Origin: Dehalococcoidia bacterium
GTDB taxonomy: Bacteria > Chloroflexota > Dehalococcoidia > UBA2979
DNA length: 32,482 nucleotides
Direction of reading: 5' to 3'
NCBI GenBank assembly: GCA_028279505.1
Contig: JANQNP010000054.1
Location: forward strand, 1 to 32,482
Under the pieces are notes generated by a model that was not told the DNA's origin, searched no databases, and saw only the letters and a list, made by a program, of their open reading frames with translations. Each line of letters starts with the position of its first letter. Position 1 is the stretch's first letter. Made by a program: the position numbers and the translations under genes. This document shows positions 9,594 to 18,294 of this stretch, piece after piece.

Positions 9594-10655
9594 ATGGCTG
9601 ACCGCGAGGGGCCTCTCAACCCGGCGCCGAACGAGGACGATGTGCCGGAGTCGACGCTGCGACCGCGCCAGCTCGACGAGTACTTCGGGCAGGAGCGGAT
9701 CAAGGAGAGCCTGCGCATCGCGATCGAGGCGGCGCGCGGGCGCGGCGATTCGCTCGACCACCTGCTGTTCCATGGGCCGCCCGGCCTCGGCAAGACGACG
9801 CTGGCGATGATCGTCGCGTCCGAGATGGGGGTGTCGATCCGGATCACCTCGGGGCCCGCGATCGAGCGGGCGGGGGATCTGGCCTCGTTGCTGACGAGCC
9901 TGCAGGCGGGGGACGTCCTCTTCATCGACGAGATCCACCGGCTGCCGATGGCGGTGAAGGAGGTGCTCTACCCGGCGATGGAGGACTTCTCGGTCGACAT
10001 CATCCTGGGGAAGGGGCCGAAGGCGCGGGACGTGCGGTTGAAGCTGAACCGCTTCACGCTCGTGGGCGCGACGACGCGGTACGCGCGGATCTCGCAGCCG
10101 CTGCGCGACCGGTTCGGGACGGCGTTCCGGCTCGAGTTCTACGACGAGGAGGCGCTCAGCCAGATCGCGCGGCGATCGGCGGCGGTCCTCGGATGCTCGA
10201 TCGACGAGGGCGGGGTGAAGCAGATCGCGCGGCGGTCGCGGGGGACGGCGCGGATCGCGAACCGGCTGCTGCGACGCGTGCGCGACTACGCCGAGGTGAA
10301 GGCGGACGGCACGGCGACATCGGCGGTGGCCGACGCGGCGCTGGCGCAGCTCGACATCGACCCACTGGGCCTCGACCAGATGGACCGCGAGCTGATGACG
10401 GCGATGGCGCAGCGGTTCGACGGCGGACCGGTGGGCCTCGAGACGCTGGCGGCGGCGATCTCTGAAGAGTCGGACACGATCATGGACGTGTACGAGCCGT
10501 ACCTGCTCAAGCTCGGCTTCCTGACGCGCACGCCTCGAGGGCGGGTGCTGACGCCGGCGGGGTATGCGCACTTGGGGCTGGACCCGGAGATGCGGGTAGC
10601 GCAGGCGGCGCTGTTTGGCCTCGATGGTGGGCTGGACGGCCCGGAGGTCGAATGA
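9594..10655 (+). CDS. ruvB: Holliday junction branch migration helicase RuvB
   Basis: A 353-residue AAA+ motor of the RuvABC complex that drives Holliday junction branch migration. AGGAGG (9582-9587) abuts one ATG at 9588 and is 6 bases from the ATG at 9594, so the second ATG is the likely start. Motifs are [19 protein letters not shown], Walker [10 protein letters not shown] (61-69), Walker B LFIDEIH (109-115), sensor 1 GATTR, and arginine finger in LRDRFG near 171. The RuvB C-terminal winged helix includes [18 protein letters not shown], which corresponds to the DTIEDVYEPYL signature. ruvA and ruvC are not adjacent. The stop overlaps the next start (ATGA), coupling it to the Rid protein. 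Confidence 0.97.
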   Translation: MADREGPLNPAPNEDDVPESTLRPRQLDEYFGQERIKESLRIAIEAARGRGDSLDHLLFHGPPGLGKTTLAMIVASEMGVSIRITSGPAIERAGDLASLLTSLQAGDVLFIDEIHRLPMAVKEVLYPAMEDFSVDIILGKGPKARDVRLKLNRFTLVGATTRYARISQPLRDRFGTAFRLEFYDEEALSQIARRSAAVLGCSIDEGGVKQIARRSRGTARIANRLLRRVRDYAEVKADGTATSAVADAALAQLDIDPLGLDQMDRELMTAMAQRFDGGPVGLETLAAAISEESDTIMDVYEPYLLKLGFLTRTPRGRVLTPAGYAHLGLDPEMRVAQAALFGLDGGLDGPEVE

Positions 10656-11044
10656 CGCGGCAACGAGTCTCCTCGGGCGGGCCGTGGGAGGAGCGCGTCG
10701 GCTACTCGCGAGCCGTGCGTGTCGGCGACCACGTGTGGGTGGCCGGCACGACCGGGACGCACCCGGACGGGACGATCCCGGAGGGGGCCGGGCCGCAGGC
10801 ACGACACGCCCTCGACACGATCGAGCGGGCGCTGATCGATGCCGGCGCGTCCGTGGCGGACGTGGTGGTGACGCGGACGTACGTCGTGGACATCGACGAA
10901 TGGGAGCAGGTGGCCGAGGCGCTCAAGGAGCGGTTCGGCGCGGTGCGGCCGGCGATGACGATGGTTGAGGTGTCGCGGTTGATGGCACCGGAGCACCGCG
11001 TCGAGATCGAGGTCGAGGCGGTGGTCAGCTCCGGCGGCGAATGA
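10652..11044 (+). CDS. Rid (YjgF/YER057c/UK114) family protein
   Basis: A 130-residue Rid-family protein, trimeric in known structures. It starts within the ruvB stop (ATGA). Family features are [19 protein letters not shown] at the N-terminus, NTIERAL-like [18 protein letters not shown], and [13 protein letters not shown] near the C-terminus. In RidA proper the segment reads PARS with a catalytic Arg needed for enamine/imine deaminase activity. Here that position is Met (PAMT), so this is probably one of the Rid subfamilies lacking the deaminase Arg, with an unknown role. The 3' end overlaps the convergent thioesterase by 20 bp. Confidence 0.88.
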   Translation: MTRQRVSSGGPWEERVGYSRAVRVGDHVWVAGTTGTHPDGTIPEGAGPQARHALDTIERALIDAGASVADVVVTRTYVVDIDEWEQVAEALKERFGAVRPAMTMVEVSRLMAPEHRVEIEVEAVVSSGGE

Positions 11045-11450
11045 TCGTGTAGGTCGCCCGCCCGGTGGCGACGAGCGTGCCGTCCTCTGCGGTGACGTCG
11101 ACCTGAACGAATGAGAATGAGCGGCTGCTGCGCAGCACGCGGGCTTCGGCGACGATCTTGCCGGTGGCGGCGGCGAGGAACGTGGCGTTCATGTCGGTGG
11201 TGGCCTGACCATTCCAGGTCTCGTCGTCGGGCTCGCGGAGCGTCGAGGTGGCGGCACCGGCGGCGGAGTCGATCAGGGAGCCAACCGCGCCGCCGTGCAT
11301 GATGCCGGGCAGCCGGGTGCCCAGCTCATCGCGCATGTCGAGGCTCAGCTCGACGTGGCCTCGTTCGGCGGAGTGCACCTCGATGCCGAGGTGCGTCCAG
11401 TAGGCGACGCTCTCGGGCGCGATCAGCTCCAGGAGCGCCGGGTCGATCAC
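11025..11450 (-). CDS. PaaI-type hotdog-fold thioesterase
   Basis: A 141-residue hotdog-fold protein. The signature HGGAVGSLIDSAAG matches the PaaI family HGG.....D motif. It is followed by TDMNATFLAAATGKIVAEARVL and a final strand [11 protein letters not shown]. The expected role is hydrolysis of acyl- or aryl-CoA thioesters in the cytoplasm. The GTG start overlaps the stop of the upstream PspC-domain gene (GTGA), so translation is coupled. The Arg of ERGH is CGA, again making a plus-strand CCTCG. Confidence 0.9.
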   Translation of the reverse strand: MIDPALLELIAPESVAYWTHLGIEVHSAERGHVELSLDMRDELGTRLPGIMHGGAVGSLIDSAAGAATSTLREPDDETWNGQATTDMNATFLAAATGKIVAEARVLRSSRSFSFVQVDVTAEDGTLVATGRATYTIIRRRS

Positions 11451-12112
11451 GCGGAACCGGCCGGTGGCTTGTCCTCGGAGGGTTCGCCGTCGTCCGGGGC
11501 GTCGTCGGTGGCCGAGGCGTCCGGTTCGCCGGTCGCGGCGGTTGGTTCCTCGGTGGTGGGTTCGTCCGTGTCTGCGGGCGGCTCGTCCGTGGCGGCGGGC
11601 GGCGTGGCCTCCGGCGCGGCGGTGTCGGGGGCCTCGGTGGGTGCTTCGGCTGGTGGGATGCGGGGGCGGCGGGCGACTTCGCCGATCTCGTTGGCGGCCT
11701 TGCGGGCGGCGTCGGCGGCGATGGTGGCGGCTTCGCCGAGGCGGTCGGCGGCGTCGCGGAGGGCGTCGGTCAGCTCCTCGGAGAGGGGCTGGGGCTCGGC
11801 TGAGGCGGGCTGGGCCTCGGTGGGTGGGGGCGCGGGCGCTTCGGTGGGCGGTGCGTCCTCGATGGTCGCTGTCGTGCCGGCGGAGGCGGGCGGGGCGACG
11901 GGCGCGGGGGTGACGTCGGACCTCGGCATGACGACCCAGGCGACGAGGTAGAGCAGCACGCCGGGGACGATGCCGGTGGCGATGGTGACGAGGGCGGCGA
12001 CGATGCGGAGGAGGGAGGGGTCCCAGTTGTAGCGCAGCGCGATGCCGGCCATGACGCCGCCCAGCATCGCCTCGTCGAGGTTGCGGGTGAGTCCGGTGGT
12101 GGTGGCCGTCAT
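11447..12112 (-). CDS. PspC-domain membrane protein with long Pro/Thr/Glu-rich tail
   Basis: A 221-residue protein. The ATG at 12112 has GGAG 6 bases upstream; upstream in-frame ATGs lie in the shadow of another gene and are not used. The PspC domain is at about 5-63: LTRNLDEAMLGGVMAGIALRYNWDPSLLRIV, then a hydrophobic membrane segment ending VAWVVMPRSD. The remaining 155 residues are cytoplasmic-looking low complexity: Pro/Ala/Thr/Glu-rich, with one amphipathic helix (LSEELTDALRDAADRLGEAATIAADAARKAANEI) in the middle and a very acidic end. PspC domains belong to envelope-stress systems, but the other phage-shock genes are not adjacent. Confidence 0.85.
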   Translation of the reverse strand: MTATTTGLTRNLDEAMLGGVMAGIALRYNWDPSLLRIVAALVTIATGIVPGVLLYLVAWVVMPRSDVTPAPVAPPASAGTTATIEDAPPTEAPAPPPTEAQPASAEPQPLSEELTDALRDAADRLGEAATIAADAARKAANEIGEVARRPRIPPAEAPTEAPDTAAPEATPPAATDEPPADTDEPTTEEPTAATGEPDASATDDAPDDGEPSEDKPPAGSA

Positions 12113-12164
12113 CGCGTTCTCCGATCCCGCGGGAGCGGATCCGAGGGTAGCGCGTCCCCGCGCG

Positions 12165-12569
12165 CTACCAGGAGCGAATCCAGTCGGATTCGATCGTGAC
12201 GATCGTCCGCAGGTCCGGGTAGCCGGCGAGGTAGGCGTCGAGGTCGGCCGGGGGCACGTAGCGCTCGCAGATGCGGCGCGCCTCCTCGTCGACCCAAGGC
12301 TCCTCGGAGGTGGCGACCGTGGCGCGGCCACGGACGAGGACGCCGCGCAGGTCGACGCCCTGGTTGTAGACGGCGAAGGCGCAGCGCGGGTCGCGCTGCA
12401 GGTGGCGGACCCAGGCGCGTTCCTCGGTAGTCCAGATGGTGATCTTGCCGTCGACGTGACGGAACCAGACGGGGACGGCGCGGGGGCCGCCGCCGGCGTC
12501 GATCGTGGAGATGGTGGCGTTCAGCGGCTCGCCGAGGAGCTGGATGGCGGCTGCGTCGAAGTCGGGCAC
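12165..12569 (-). CDS. Pyridoxamine 5'-phosphate oxidase-like (PPOX) flavin/F420-binding protein
   Basis: A 134-residue split-barrel protein from a GTG start at 12569. Family features are LLGEPLNATISTIDAGGGPRAVPVWFRHVDGKITIWT at the N-terminus, RHLQRDPRCAFAVYN in the middle and RGVLVRGRATV. This is the compact PPOX-class fold that binds FMN or F420 and reduces small substrates; cofactor choice cannot be told from the sequence. It is followed on the same strand by the PspC/thioesterase pair after about 50 bases. Confidence 0.85.
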   Translation of the reverse strand: MPDFDAAAIQLLGEPLNATISTIDAGGGPRAVPVWFRHVDGKITIWTTEERAWVRHLQRDPRCAFAVYNQGVDLRGVLVRGRATVATSEEPWVDEEARRICERYVPPADLDAYLAGYPDLRTIVTIESDWIRSW

Positions 12570-12615
12570 ATCGCAGTCCGATATCGGTCCGCGCGCCCTC
12601 GCTAGGGAGCGGGCG

Positions 12616-14571
12616 CTAGCGGCGGGCGGAGGCGGCTTCCTCGGTGAGGACGTCCTCGCTGCCAGCCTGGGTGAAGGTCATGCGGTAGAGGTCGGCGTAG
12701 ACGCCGTCGGCGGCCATGAGCTCGTCGTGGTTGCCGATCTCGACGATCTCGCCGGCGCGCATGACGACGATGCGGTCGGCGCTGCGGATGGTGGAGAGGC
12801 GGTGGGCGATGACGAAGGAGGTGCGGCCCTTGAGCATGGTGGCGAGGGCGCGCTGGATGATCTGCTCGGTGTGGGTGTCCACCGTCGCGGTCGCCTCGTC
12901 GAGGATGAGGATGCGGGGCTCGGCGACGAGTGCGCGGGCGAAGGAGATGAGCTGGCGCTGGCCGACCGAGAGGTTCTGGCCGCGCTCGTGTAGCACCGTG
13001 TCATAGCCCTCGTTGAGCTGCTCGATGAACTCGTCGGCGCCGACGGCGCGGGCGGCGTTCTCGACGTCCTCGTCGCTGGCGTCGAGGCGGCCGTAGCGGA
13101 TGTTCTCGCGGATGGTGCCGGAAAAGAGGTAGGGCTCCTGGAGCACGACGCTCATCCGCCGGGTAAGGGACGCGCGCTCGATCGTGGTGAGGTCGTGGCC
13201 GTCGACGAGGATGCGGCCGCCCTGGATGTCGTAGGAACGATTCACGAGGGCCGTGACCGAGGTCTTCCCGGCGCCGGTGTGGCCGACGAGGGCGATCGAC
13301 TCGCCCGGCTCGACGTGGAGGTCGAAGTCGCGGAGGACCGGGACGCCCTCGATGTAGCTGAACTTCACGTGCTCGAAGTCGACGCGGCCCTCGACGTCGT
13401 CGAGGACGGTGGCGCCGGGTGGGTCGACGATCTCGGGCTCGGTGTCGAGGACCTCGAAGATGCGGTGGGCGCCGGCCATGGCGCGCTGGAGCATCGTGTA
13501 CTGGAGGACGATATCGCGGACGGGGTTGAAGAAGCGCTGGATGTAGAGGGTGAATCCGAGGGCGAGCGAGCCGGCCTCGGCGCCCGTGAGCGCACCGTCG
13601 AAGGCGCGGAGGCCGATGACGAGGAGCACGAAGATGGTGGCGACGGTGGAGAGGATCTCGACGAGCGGCATGACCGACGCCTGCAGCTTGGCGGCGTCGA
13701 GGTTCATCTGGCGGTTCTGCTCGTTCAGGTTGTCAAAGTGCTCGAGGTTGGTTTCCTCGCGGACCATCGACTGCACGACGCGGACGCCGGAGACGTTCTC
13801 GTTGATGTTGGCATTGACGATGGCGATCGCCTGGCGGACGCGGATGAAGGCGCGCGCGGCGTAGCGCTGCCAGACCACCATGAAGATGAAGAGGAACGGG
13901 ATGACGGCGAGCGAGACGGTCGCGAGGACGGGGTCGAGCAGGTAGACGGCGATGATGATGATGGTCAGGCCGAGGATGTCGGAGAGGACGTTCAGGAAGC
14001 CGGAGGTCATCAGCTCCTGGAGGGTGACCACGTCGCTGGTGACGCGGGACATGATGCGGCCGACTTCTTCGCGGTCGTAGAAGCTCAGGGAGAGCTTGTT
14101 CAGGTGGCCGAACATCATGCTGCGCAGGTCACGCAGCAGGTGATGACCGATGTAGCCGGTCATCAGGCGCTGGACCATCGCGGCGACGAACATGAGGGCG
14201 GCGAGGCCGACGAGCAACAGGCCGTAGAACTGGGTGTCGGCGACGGCCTGGTCGAGCGACTCCGGGGTGTCGGCGGCGACCGCGTCGATGATCCGCTCGA
14301 GGGCGAGCGCCATGATGAACGGCGGCGCGTACGAGGTGATGGAGAGCGTGACGGTGGCGATCAGGGCGATGATCGCGCGCCACTTGTGCGGGGTGATGAA
14401 CGGGATCAGGCGCCCGATGAGGGCGGTGTCGTAGACCTTGCCGAGCTCGTCGTAGTCCCAGCCGTCGATGCCTCGACGGTTGGTCATGTCCACCTGGGCG
14501 CCACGGCCACCGCGCTGGCCGCCGATGCCGCCGCTCCAGCCGCCCGCGCCGCCGCCGCCCCAGTACGCCAT
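12616..14571 (-). CDS. ABC exporter half-transporter, subunit with the complete catalytic site
   Basis: A 651-residue fused membrane-ATPase half-transporter. A glycine-rich N-terminal extension (about 24 residues) precedes the type-IV exporter membrane domain with six segments (about 55-340). The nucleotide-binding domain has Walker A GHTGAGKTS, Q-loop VLQEPYLFSG, signature LSVGQ (not LSGGQ), Walker B ILILDEAT with catalytic Glu, and H-loop IAHRLST. Its ATG overlaps the stop of the partner gene (TAATG), so the two are translated together. With that partner it forms a heterodimer of the TM287/288, BmrCD or LmrCD kind. Substrate is unknown; drugs or lipids are typical. Confidence 0.94.
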   Translation of the reverse strand: MAYWGGGGAGGWSGGIGGQRGGRGAQVDMTNRRGIDGWDYDELGKVYDTALIGRLIPFITPHKWRAIIALIATVTLSITSYAPPFIMALALERIIDAVAADTPESLDQAVADTQFYGLLLVGLAALMFVAAMVQRLMTGYIGHHLLRDLRSMMFGHLNKLSLSFYDREEVGRIMSRVTSDVVTLQELMTSGFLNVLSDILGLTIIIIAVYLLDPVLATVSLAVIPFLFIFMVVWQRYAARAFIRVRQAIAIVNANINENVSGVRVVQSMVREETNLEHFDNLNEQNRQMNLDAAKLQASVMPLVEILSTVATIFVLLVIGLRAFDGALTGAEAGSLALGFTLYIQRFFNPVRDIVLQYTMLQRAMAGAHRIFEVLDTEPEIVDPPGATVLDDVEGRVDFEHVKFSYIEGVPVLRDFDLHVEPGESIALVGHTGAGKTSVTALVNRSYDIQGGRILVDGHDLTTIERASLTRRMSVVLQEPYLFSGTIRENIRYGRLDASDEDVENAARAVGADEFIEQLNEGYDTVLHERGQNLSVGQRQLISFARALVAEPRILILDEATATVDTHTEQIIQRALATMLKGRTSFVIAHRLSTIRSADRIVVMRAGEIVEIGNHDELMAADGVYADLYRMTFTQAGSEDVLTEEAASARR

Positions 14572-16406
14572 TAGTCGACCCCGCCTTCAGCGAGGACGGA
14601 GGCGGCGGCCTCGTCCTGGTCGCGGAGCTCGAGGTCATAGATCTGGCGGTAGAAGCCGCCGGCCTCGAGGAGGTTGTCGTGCTGGCCCTGCTCGACGATC
14701 TCGCCGTCGCGCATGACGAGGATCTGGTCGGCCTCCATGACGGTGCGGAGCCGCTGGGCGATGACGAAGGTGGTGCGGCCGCGCATGAGGTTGCGCAGCG
14801 CCTCCTGGATGAGGAACTCGGTGCGCATGTCCACGGCGGCGGTCGAGTCGTCGAAGATGAGGACCTTCGGGTCGAGGAGGAGGGTGCGGGCGATGGCGAC
14901 GCGCTGGCGCTGGCCGCCGGAGAGGGTAGTGCCGCGCTCGCCGACCCAGGTGTCGTAGCCGTCCGGCTGCGACTCGATGAACTCGTGGATACGCGCGGCC
15001 TTCGCGGCGGCGATGACCTCTTCGTCGGTCGCGTCGGGGCGGCCGTAGCGGATGTTGTCGCGAATGCTGGCGATGAAGAGGAAGACGTCCTGCTGCACGA
15101 TGCCGATGTTGGTGCGGAGCGAGTCGAGGGTGACGTCGCGCACGTCCTGGCCGTCGATCAGGATGCGGCCCTCGGAGGGGTCGTAGAACCTCGGGAGGAG
15201 GTTGACGACGCTGGACTTGCCAGAGCCGGTGGGACCGAGGAGGGCAACGGTCTGGCCGGGCTCGGCGGTGATGTCGACGCTCTTGAGCACCGGCGAGTCG
15301 GCGTCGTAGTGGAACGAGACGTTCTCGAAGCGGACCTCGCCGCGCGCGACCTCGAGCGGCTCGGCGTCGTCGCGTTCCTCGACGGGTGAGCGCGCGTCGA
15401 CGATCTCGAAGACGCGGGCGCCAGCGGAGTGGGCGCGGGCGAAGATGTTGATGATGAAGCCGATGCTGCGCACCGGGACCTGCATCAGCGTGAGGTAGAG
15501 CTGGAACGCGGTGAGCTGGCCGGCGGTCATGTTGCCGGCGCGGATCTCGATGACGCCGACCCAGAAGACGACGGCGAGCGAGAGCAGCCAGACTCCCTGC
15601 AGGAACGGCTCGTTGAACGCCTGGAAGCGGGCGGTCCGGTATGACTCGTGGAAGAGGTCGTCGACCTTGGCGTCGAACTTCTGCTGCTCGAACTCGGTGC
15701 GGGAGAAGGCCTTCACGACGCGCTGGCCGGTCAGGTTCTCCTGGAGCACGTTGGCCATCTGGCCCTGGAGATCCTGGATGCCGAGCCAGATCGGGCGGAG
15801 CCGCATGGTGACGATGGAGGCCTGGATCGCGACCAGCGGGACGAAGGCGAAGGCGACGAGCCCGACTTTCGCGTTGGTGGAGATCATCAGGCCGTAGGAG
15901 ACGGCGACGAGGACGATCACGTAGGCGAAGCGGATCACGCCCATGTTGACGAACATGCGGACGCCTTCGACGTCCTGCGTCGCCCGCGACATGATCTGAC
16001 CGATCTCGGCCTTGTCGTGGTAGGCGTACGAGAGGCGCTGGAGCCGCTCGTAGATGTCGTTGCGGAAGTCGTAGGCCATGGTCTGGCCGAGTCGCTCCGC
16101 GAGGTAGGTCTGGGCGTAGACAAAGGCGCCGCGACCGACGGCGGCGGCGGCGAGCAGGCCGATCGCGACCCAGAGCGTGCCCCAGTCACCCTCGACGGTA
16201 GTGACCTCGTCACCGCTCAGATTGATCGACGTGACGACGCCGAGGCCGGTGTCGATGGCATAGCCGGTGAGCCAGGGGGCGGCGATCGTGAGCGCGCTCG
16301 CGCCGACGAGCGCGAAGATCGAGGCGAACATCATCGACCGATGCCACCAGGCGCGCGCGATCAGTCGCAGCAGTACGGGCGCATCGGGATTCGAGGCGAC
16401 GCTCAC
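14571..16406 (-). CDS. ABC exporter half-transporter, subunit with degenerate ATP site
   Basis: A 611-residue half-transporter beginning at GTG 16406 (GGAG 6 bases upstream). The N-terminal membrane domain has six segments (about 20-310). The nucleotide-binding domain has Walker A GPTGSGKSS, Q-loop VQQDVFLF, canonical signature LSGGQRQRVAIA, but Walker B is LIFDDST (Asp in place of catalytic Glu) and the H-loop reads IAQRLRT (Gln in place of His). This is the pattern of the degenerate-site subunit in heterodimeric exporters. Its Walker A/B pairs with the partner's LSVGQ to form the non-hydrolysing site, while its LSGGQ completes the partner's active site. A promoter with a palindrome over the -35 lies upstream at 16463-16491. 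Confidence 0.95.
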   Translation of the reverse strand: MSVASNPDAPVLLRLIARAWWHRSMMFASIFALVGASALTIAAPWLTGYAIDTGLGVVTSINLSGDEVTTVEGDWGTLWVAIGLLAAAAVGRGAFVYAQTYLAERLGQTMAYDFRNDIYERLQRLSYAYHDKAEIGQIMSRATQDVEGVRMFVNMGVIRFAYVIVLVAVSYGLMISTNAKVGLVAFAFVPLVAIQASIVTMRLRPIWLGIQDLQGQMANVLQENLTGQRVVKAFSRTEFEQQKFDAKVDDLFHESYRTARFQAFNEPFLQGVWLLSLAVVFWVGVIEIRAGNMTAGQLTAFQLYLTLMQVPVRSIGFIINIFARAHSAGARVFEIVDARSPVEERDDAEPLEVARGEVRFENVSFHYDADSPVLKSVDITAEPGQTVALLGPTGSGKSSVVNLLPRFYDPSEGRILIDGQDVRDVTLDSLRTNIGIVQQDVFLFIASIRDNIRYGRPDATDEEVIAAAKAARIHEFIESQPDGYDTWVGERGTTLSGGQRQRVAIARTLLLDPKVLIFDDSTAAVDMRTEFLIQEALRNLMRGRTTFVIAQRLRTVMEADQILVMRDGEIVEQGQHDNLLEAGGFYRQIYDLELRDQDEAAASVLAEGGVD

Positions 16407-16462
16407 GTAACTCCAGACCGGTCCTGGACGGACAAGGGCAGCCGTGCGGACCCGAAGCAGTC

Positions 16463-16491
16463 AGTCTATTCGACTCTCACGTCTACGTGAA
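16463..16491 (-). promoter_or_regulatory. Promoter with overlapping palindrome upstream of the ABC exporter
   Basis: Read on the minus strand: TTCACG (16491-16486), a 17-bp spacer and TAGACT (16468-16463), about 50 bases before the GTG start. A palindrome TCACGT-CT-ACGTGA (16477-16490) overlaps the -35, a usual place for a repressor operator. Confidence 0.5.
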
Positions 16492-16517
16492 AGTTTGCCC
16501 CCAGGACGCGACGCCGG

Positions 16518-17114
16518 TCACCGAGCGGTGTGGCCGGCGCGCAGCAGCGCGTTGCGCGCGAGCGTCGCCTGCGGGTGGATCTGCCATCCCAGCTCGATCG
16601 CCTCGCGGGCGCGGAGGTCGAGGTAGGCGAGCGCCGCGCCCTCGATGGAGCGATCGGCGAGCTCGCGGATCGGGGCGAGCGCCGGGGTGCGATCGACCTT
16701 TGCCGGCTCGACCTTGTCGGCGACGAACATGGCCCACGCCTCGCGGGTGTAGTCCGGGTGGCCGGGCGTGTGCCAACGAATCGCCTCAAGGATGGCGTGA
16801 TCCTCGAGGCCGAAGCGCTCCGCGAGCTCGAGCGCGGCGAGCGGGCCGTGGAGCATGACCGGCGCGGCGCGCTCGACGGGGTCGATCGCGAGGCCTCGGG
16901 ACTCGGCGCGGGCGAGGAGGTCGGCCGGCGGGACCGCGCGCAGGAGGTCGTGACCCTGGGCCGCGAGGCGGGTGGCGGCGACGTCGAGGTGGTGGCGCCT
17001 CGCGAGTTCGTCGGCCAAGGCGACGACGCGATCGATGTGCGCGGCCATCGGGGGTGGCAGCTCCGGGAGCATGCGCTCGCGGAGCGCGCGGTCGTCGAGG
17101 GGCTGAGCGGTCAC
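16518..17114 (-). CDS. yqeK: HD-domain hydrolase, YqeK-type (Ap4A hydrolase-like)
   Basis: A 198-residue HD-domain phosphohydrolase. Motifs are HIDRVVALADELARRHHLD, AAQGHDLLR (the HD pair), HGPLAALELAERFG, AIRWHTPGHPDYT and ADKVEPAKVDRTP. The His/His-Asp/His/Asp metal ligands and the ADK-EP segment match YqeK, a symmetrical diadenosine tetraphosphatase. YqeK usually sits beside nadD and rsfS; here it is separate, upstream of the ABC exporter after a 111-base gap that has its own promoter. GTG start at 17114. Two Arg residues (SRG, ARRHH) use rare CGA and AGG codons that create plus-strand CCTCG. Confidence 0.85.
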   Translation of the reverse strand: MTAQPLDDRALRERMLPELPPPMAAHIDRVVALADELARRHHLDVAATRLAAQGHDLLRAVPPADLLARAESRGLAIDPVERAAPVMLHGPLAALELAERFGLEDHAILEAIRWHTPGHPDYTREAWAMFVADKVEPAKVDRTPALAPIRELADRSIEGAALAYLDLRAREAIELGWQIHPQATLARNALLRAGHTAR

Positions 17115-17240
17115 GCGCCGGCGTCCTTGTGGCTCGTTGGCAGGTTGGGCTTGTCAGGGAGTTTACGGATACGAGCCGGGTGAACTGCTGACTACGGTGA
17201 TAGCCGACCACCGAGCGACCGCTATTGAGGGCGCCAGCCG

Positions 17241-18212
17241 ATGTTCCAGTTCGACTCCCCAACCACGACTTCGGCGCTCGTGCGCAGCCCGCGCGTGCAG
17301 GCCGCCCTCGGCCGGGCCGGGCACTTCTTCGCGCGCTGGCCGATCCCATTCGCGATCGCCGTCCTCGGTGTCGTGACCGGGGTCGTCCAGATGCTCGGCT
17401 GGGGCTGGTACGGCACCGGCGCGGCCGTCGCGATCGGGGTGCCGCTGCTCGTACTGCTGCAGCAGAGTCACGAGCTGGCGCGGACGAGCGCGGAGCGGCG
17501 GGAGCTGTCGGCCGAGGTGGAGGCGCTGCGGCACGACGCGGCGTCGGTGGCGCACGACCTGCGGTCGCCGCTCGTGACGGTGCGGTCGTACATCGAACTG
17601 GTCGATCAGGGGTCGTACGGGCCGCTTCCCCTCGAGGCGCGGCGCGCCCTCGAACGGGCGGTCGACGCGTCCTCGCGGGCGCAGTCGCTGGTGGAGTCGA
17701 CGCTGCGCCGGCACCGGCAGGAGCCGGGCGACGCCGCGGTCGTGGGCCAGGAGGTCGCGCAGCTCGACGCGATCCTGCGCGACGTCCGCGTGGGGCTCGG
17801 CGCCCAGTTTGCCGCGGCGGACGCGCGAATCGAGGTGGATCCGCTGCCTGCGGTCCTCGGTGGGCGCGACGATCTGAGCCGCGTGTTCCAGAACCTGATC
17901 GAGAACGCGCTCAAGCACGCCGCGCCGGGATCGACGCCTCGGGTGCGGGTCAGCGCCTCGGTGTTCGGGAACCGCTGCGAGGTGGAGGTGCGCGACTGGG
18001 GCACCGGGATCCCGGTGTCGGAGCAGGAGCGGGTCTTCAACCGGCACGAGCGCGGGGTGCGCTCGGAGGGCAGCGGGCTCGGGCTGGCGACGGTGCGGCA
18101 ACTCGTCGACGACCTCGGCGGGCAGGTGTGGATCGATCCCGAGGTCACCGACGGGACGAGCGTGCGGATCTCGCTGACGGTGGCGACGCCTCGGATGGCG
18201 GCCGCCGCGTAG
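17241..18212 (+). CDS. Membrane sensor histidine kinase (orphan)
   Basis: A 323-residue two-component kinase. Two hydrophobic segments (about 35-53 and 59-73) leave almost no extracellular sensor loop, so it may sense the membrane or an internal cue. The HisKA H-box is VAHDLRSPLVTVRSYIELV with His105. The HATPase_c domain has N-box QNLIENALKHAAP, G1-box DWGTGIP, F-box RVFNRHERG and G2-box GSGLGLATVR. No response regulator is adjacent; the nearest in the window is at 25400-26059 on the other strand. ATG 17241 has a weak GAGG upstream. Confidence 0.93.
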   Translation: MFQFDSPTTTSALVRSPRVQAALGRAGHFFARWPIPFAIAVLGVVTGVVQMLGWGWYGTGAAVAIGVPLLVLLQQSHELARTSAERRELSAEVEALRHDAASVAHDLRSPLVTVRSYIELVDQGSYGPLPLEARRALERAVDASSRAQSLVESTLRRHRQEPGDAAVVGQEVAQLDAILRDVRVGLGAQFAAADARIEVDPLPAVLGGRDDLSRVFQNLIENALKHAAPGSTPRVRVSASVFGNRCEVEVRDWGTGIPVSEQERVFNRHERGVRSEGSGLGLATVRQLVDDLGGQVWIDPEVTDGTSVRISLTVATPRMAAAA

Positions 18213-18242
18213 GACGGGCCGGGTACGCACGACGCACACGAA

Positions 18243-18268
18243 ACGGCGGCCGTGCGCACGGCCGCCGT
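18243..18268. terminator. Bidirectional terminator between histidine kinase and htpX
   Basis: ACGGCGGCCGTG-CG-CACGGCCGCCGT is a perfect 12-bp stem. CTTTG follows on the plus side and TTTCGT on the minus side, between two convergent genes. Confidence 0.8.
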
Positions 18269-18294
18269 CTTTGATCTCGGCGCGAGTCGCCCGC

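Noticed and set aside
12592..12620. Terminator-like repeat after the ABC exporter (GCGCCC/GGGCGC)
   Set aside because: The loop is 12 bases and there is no T-run, so support is too weak.
13195..14574. Long plus-strand frame (459 codons) over the ABC exporter
   Set aside because: It is antisense to a canonical half-transporter. Its product is Asp/Glu/Val/Gly-rich low complexity with no domain.
15648..16490. Plus-strand frame opposite the degenerate ABC subunit
   Set aside because: Low-complexity acidic shadow that also spans the exporter promoter.
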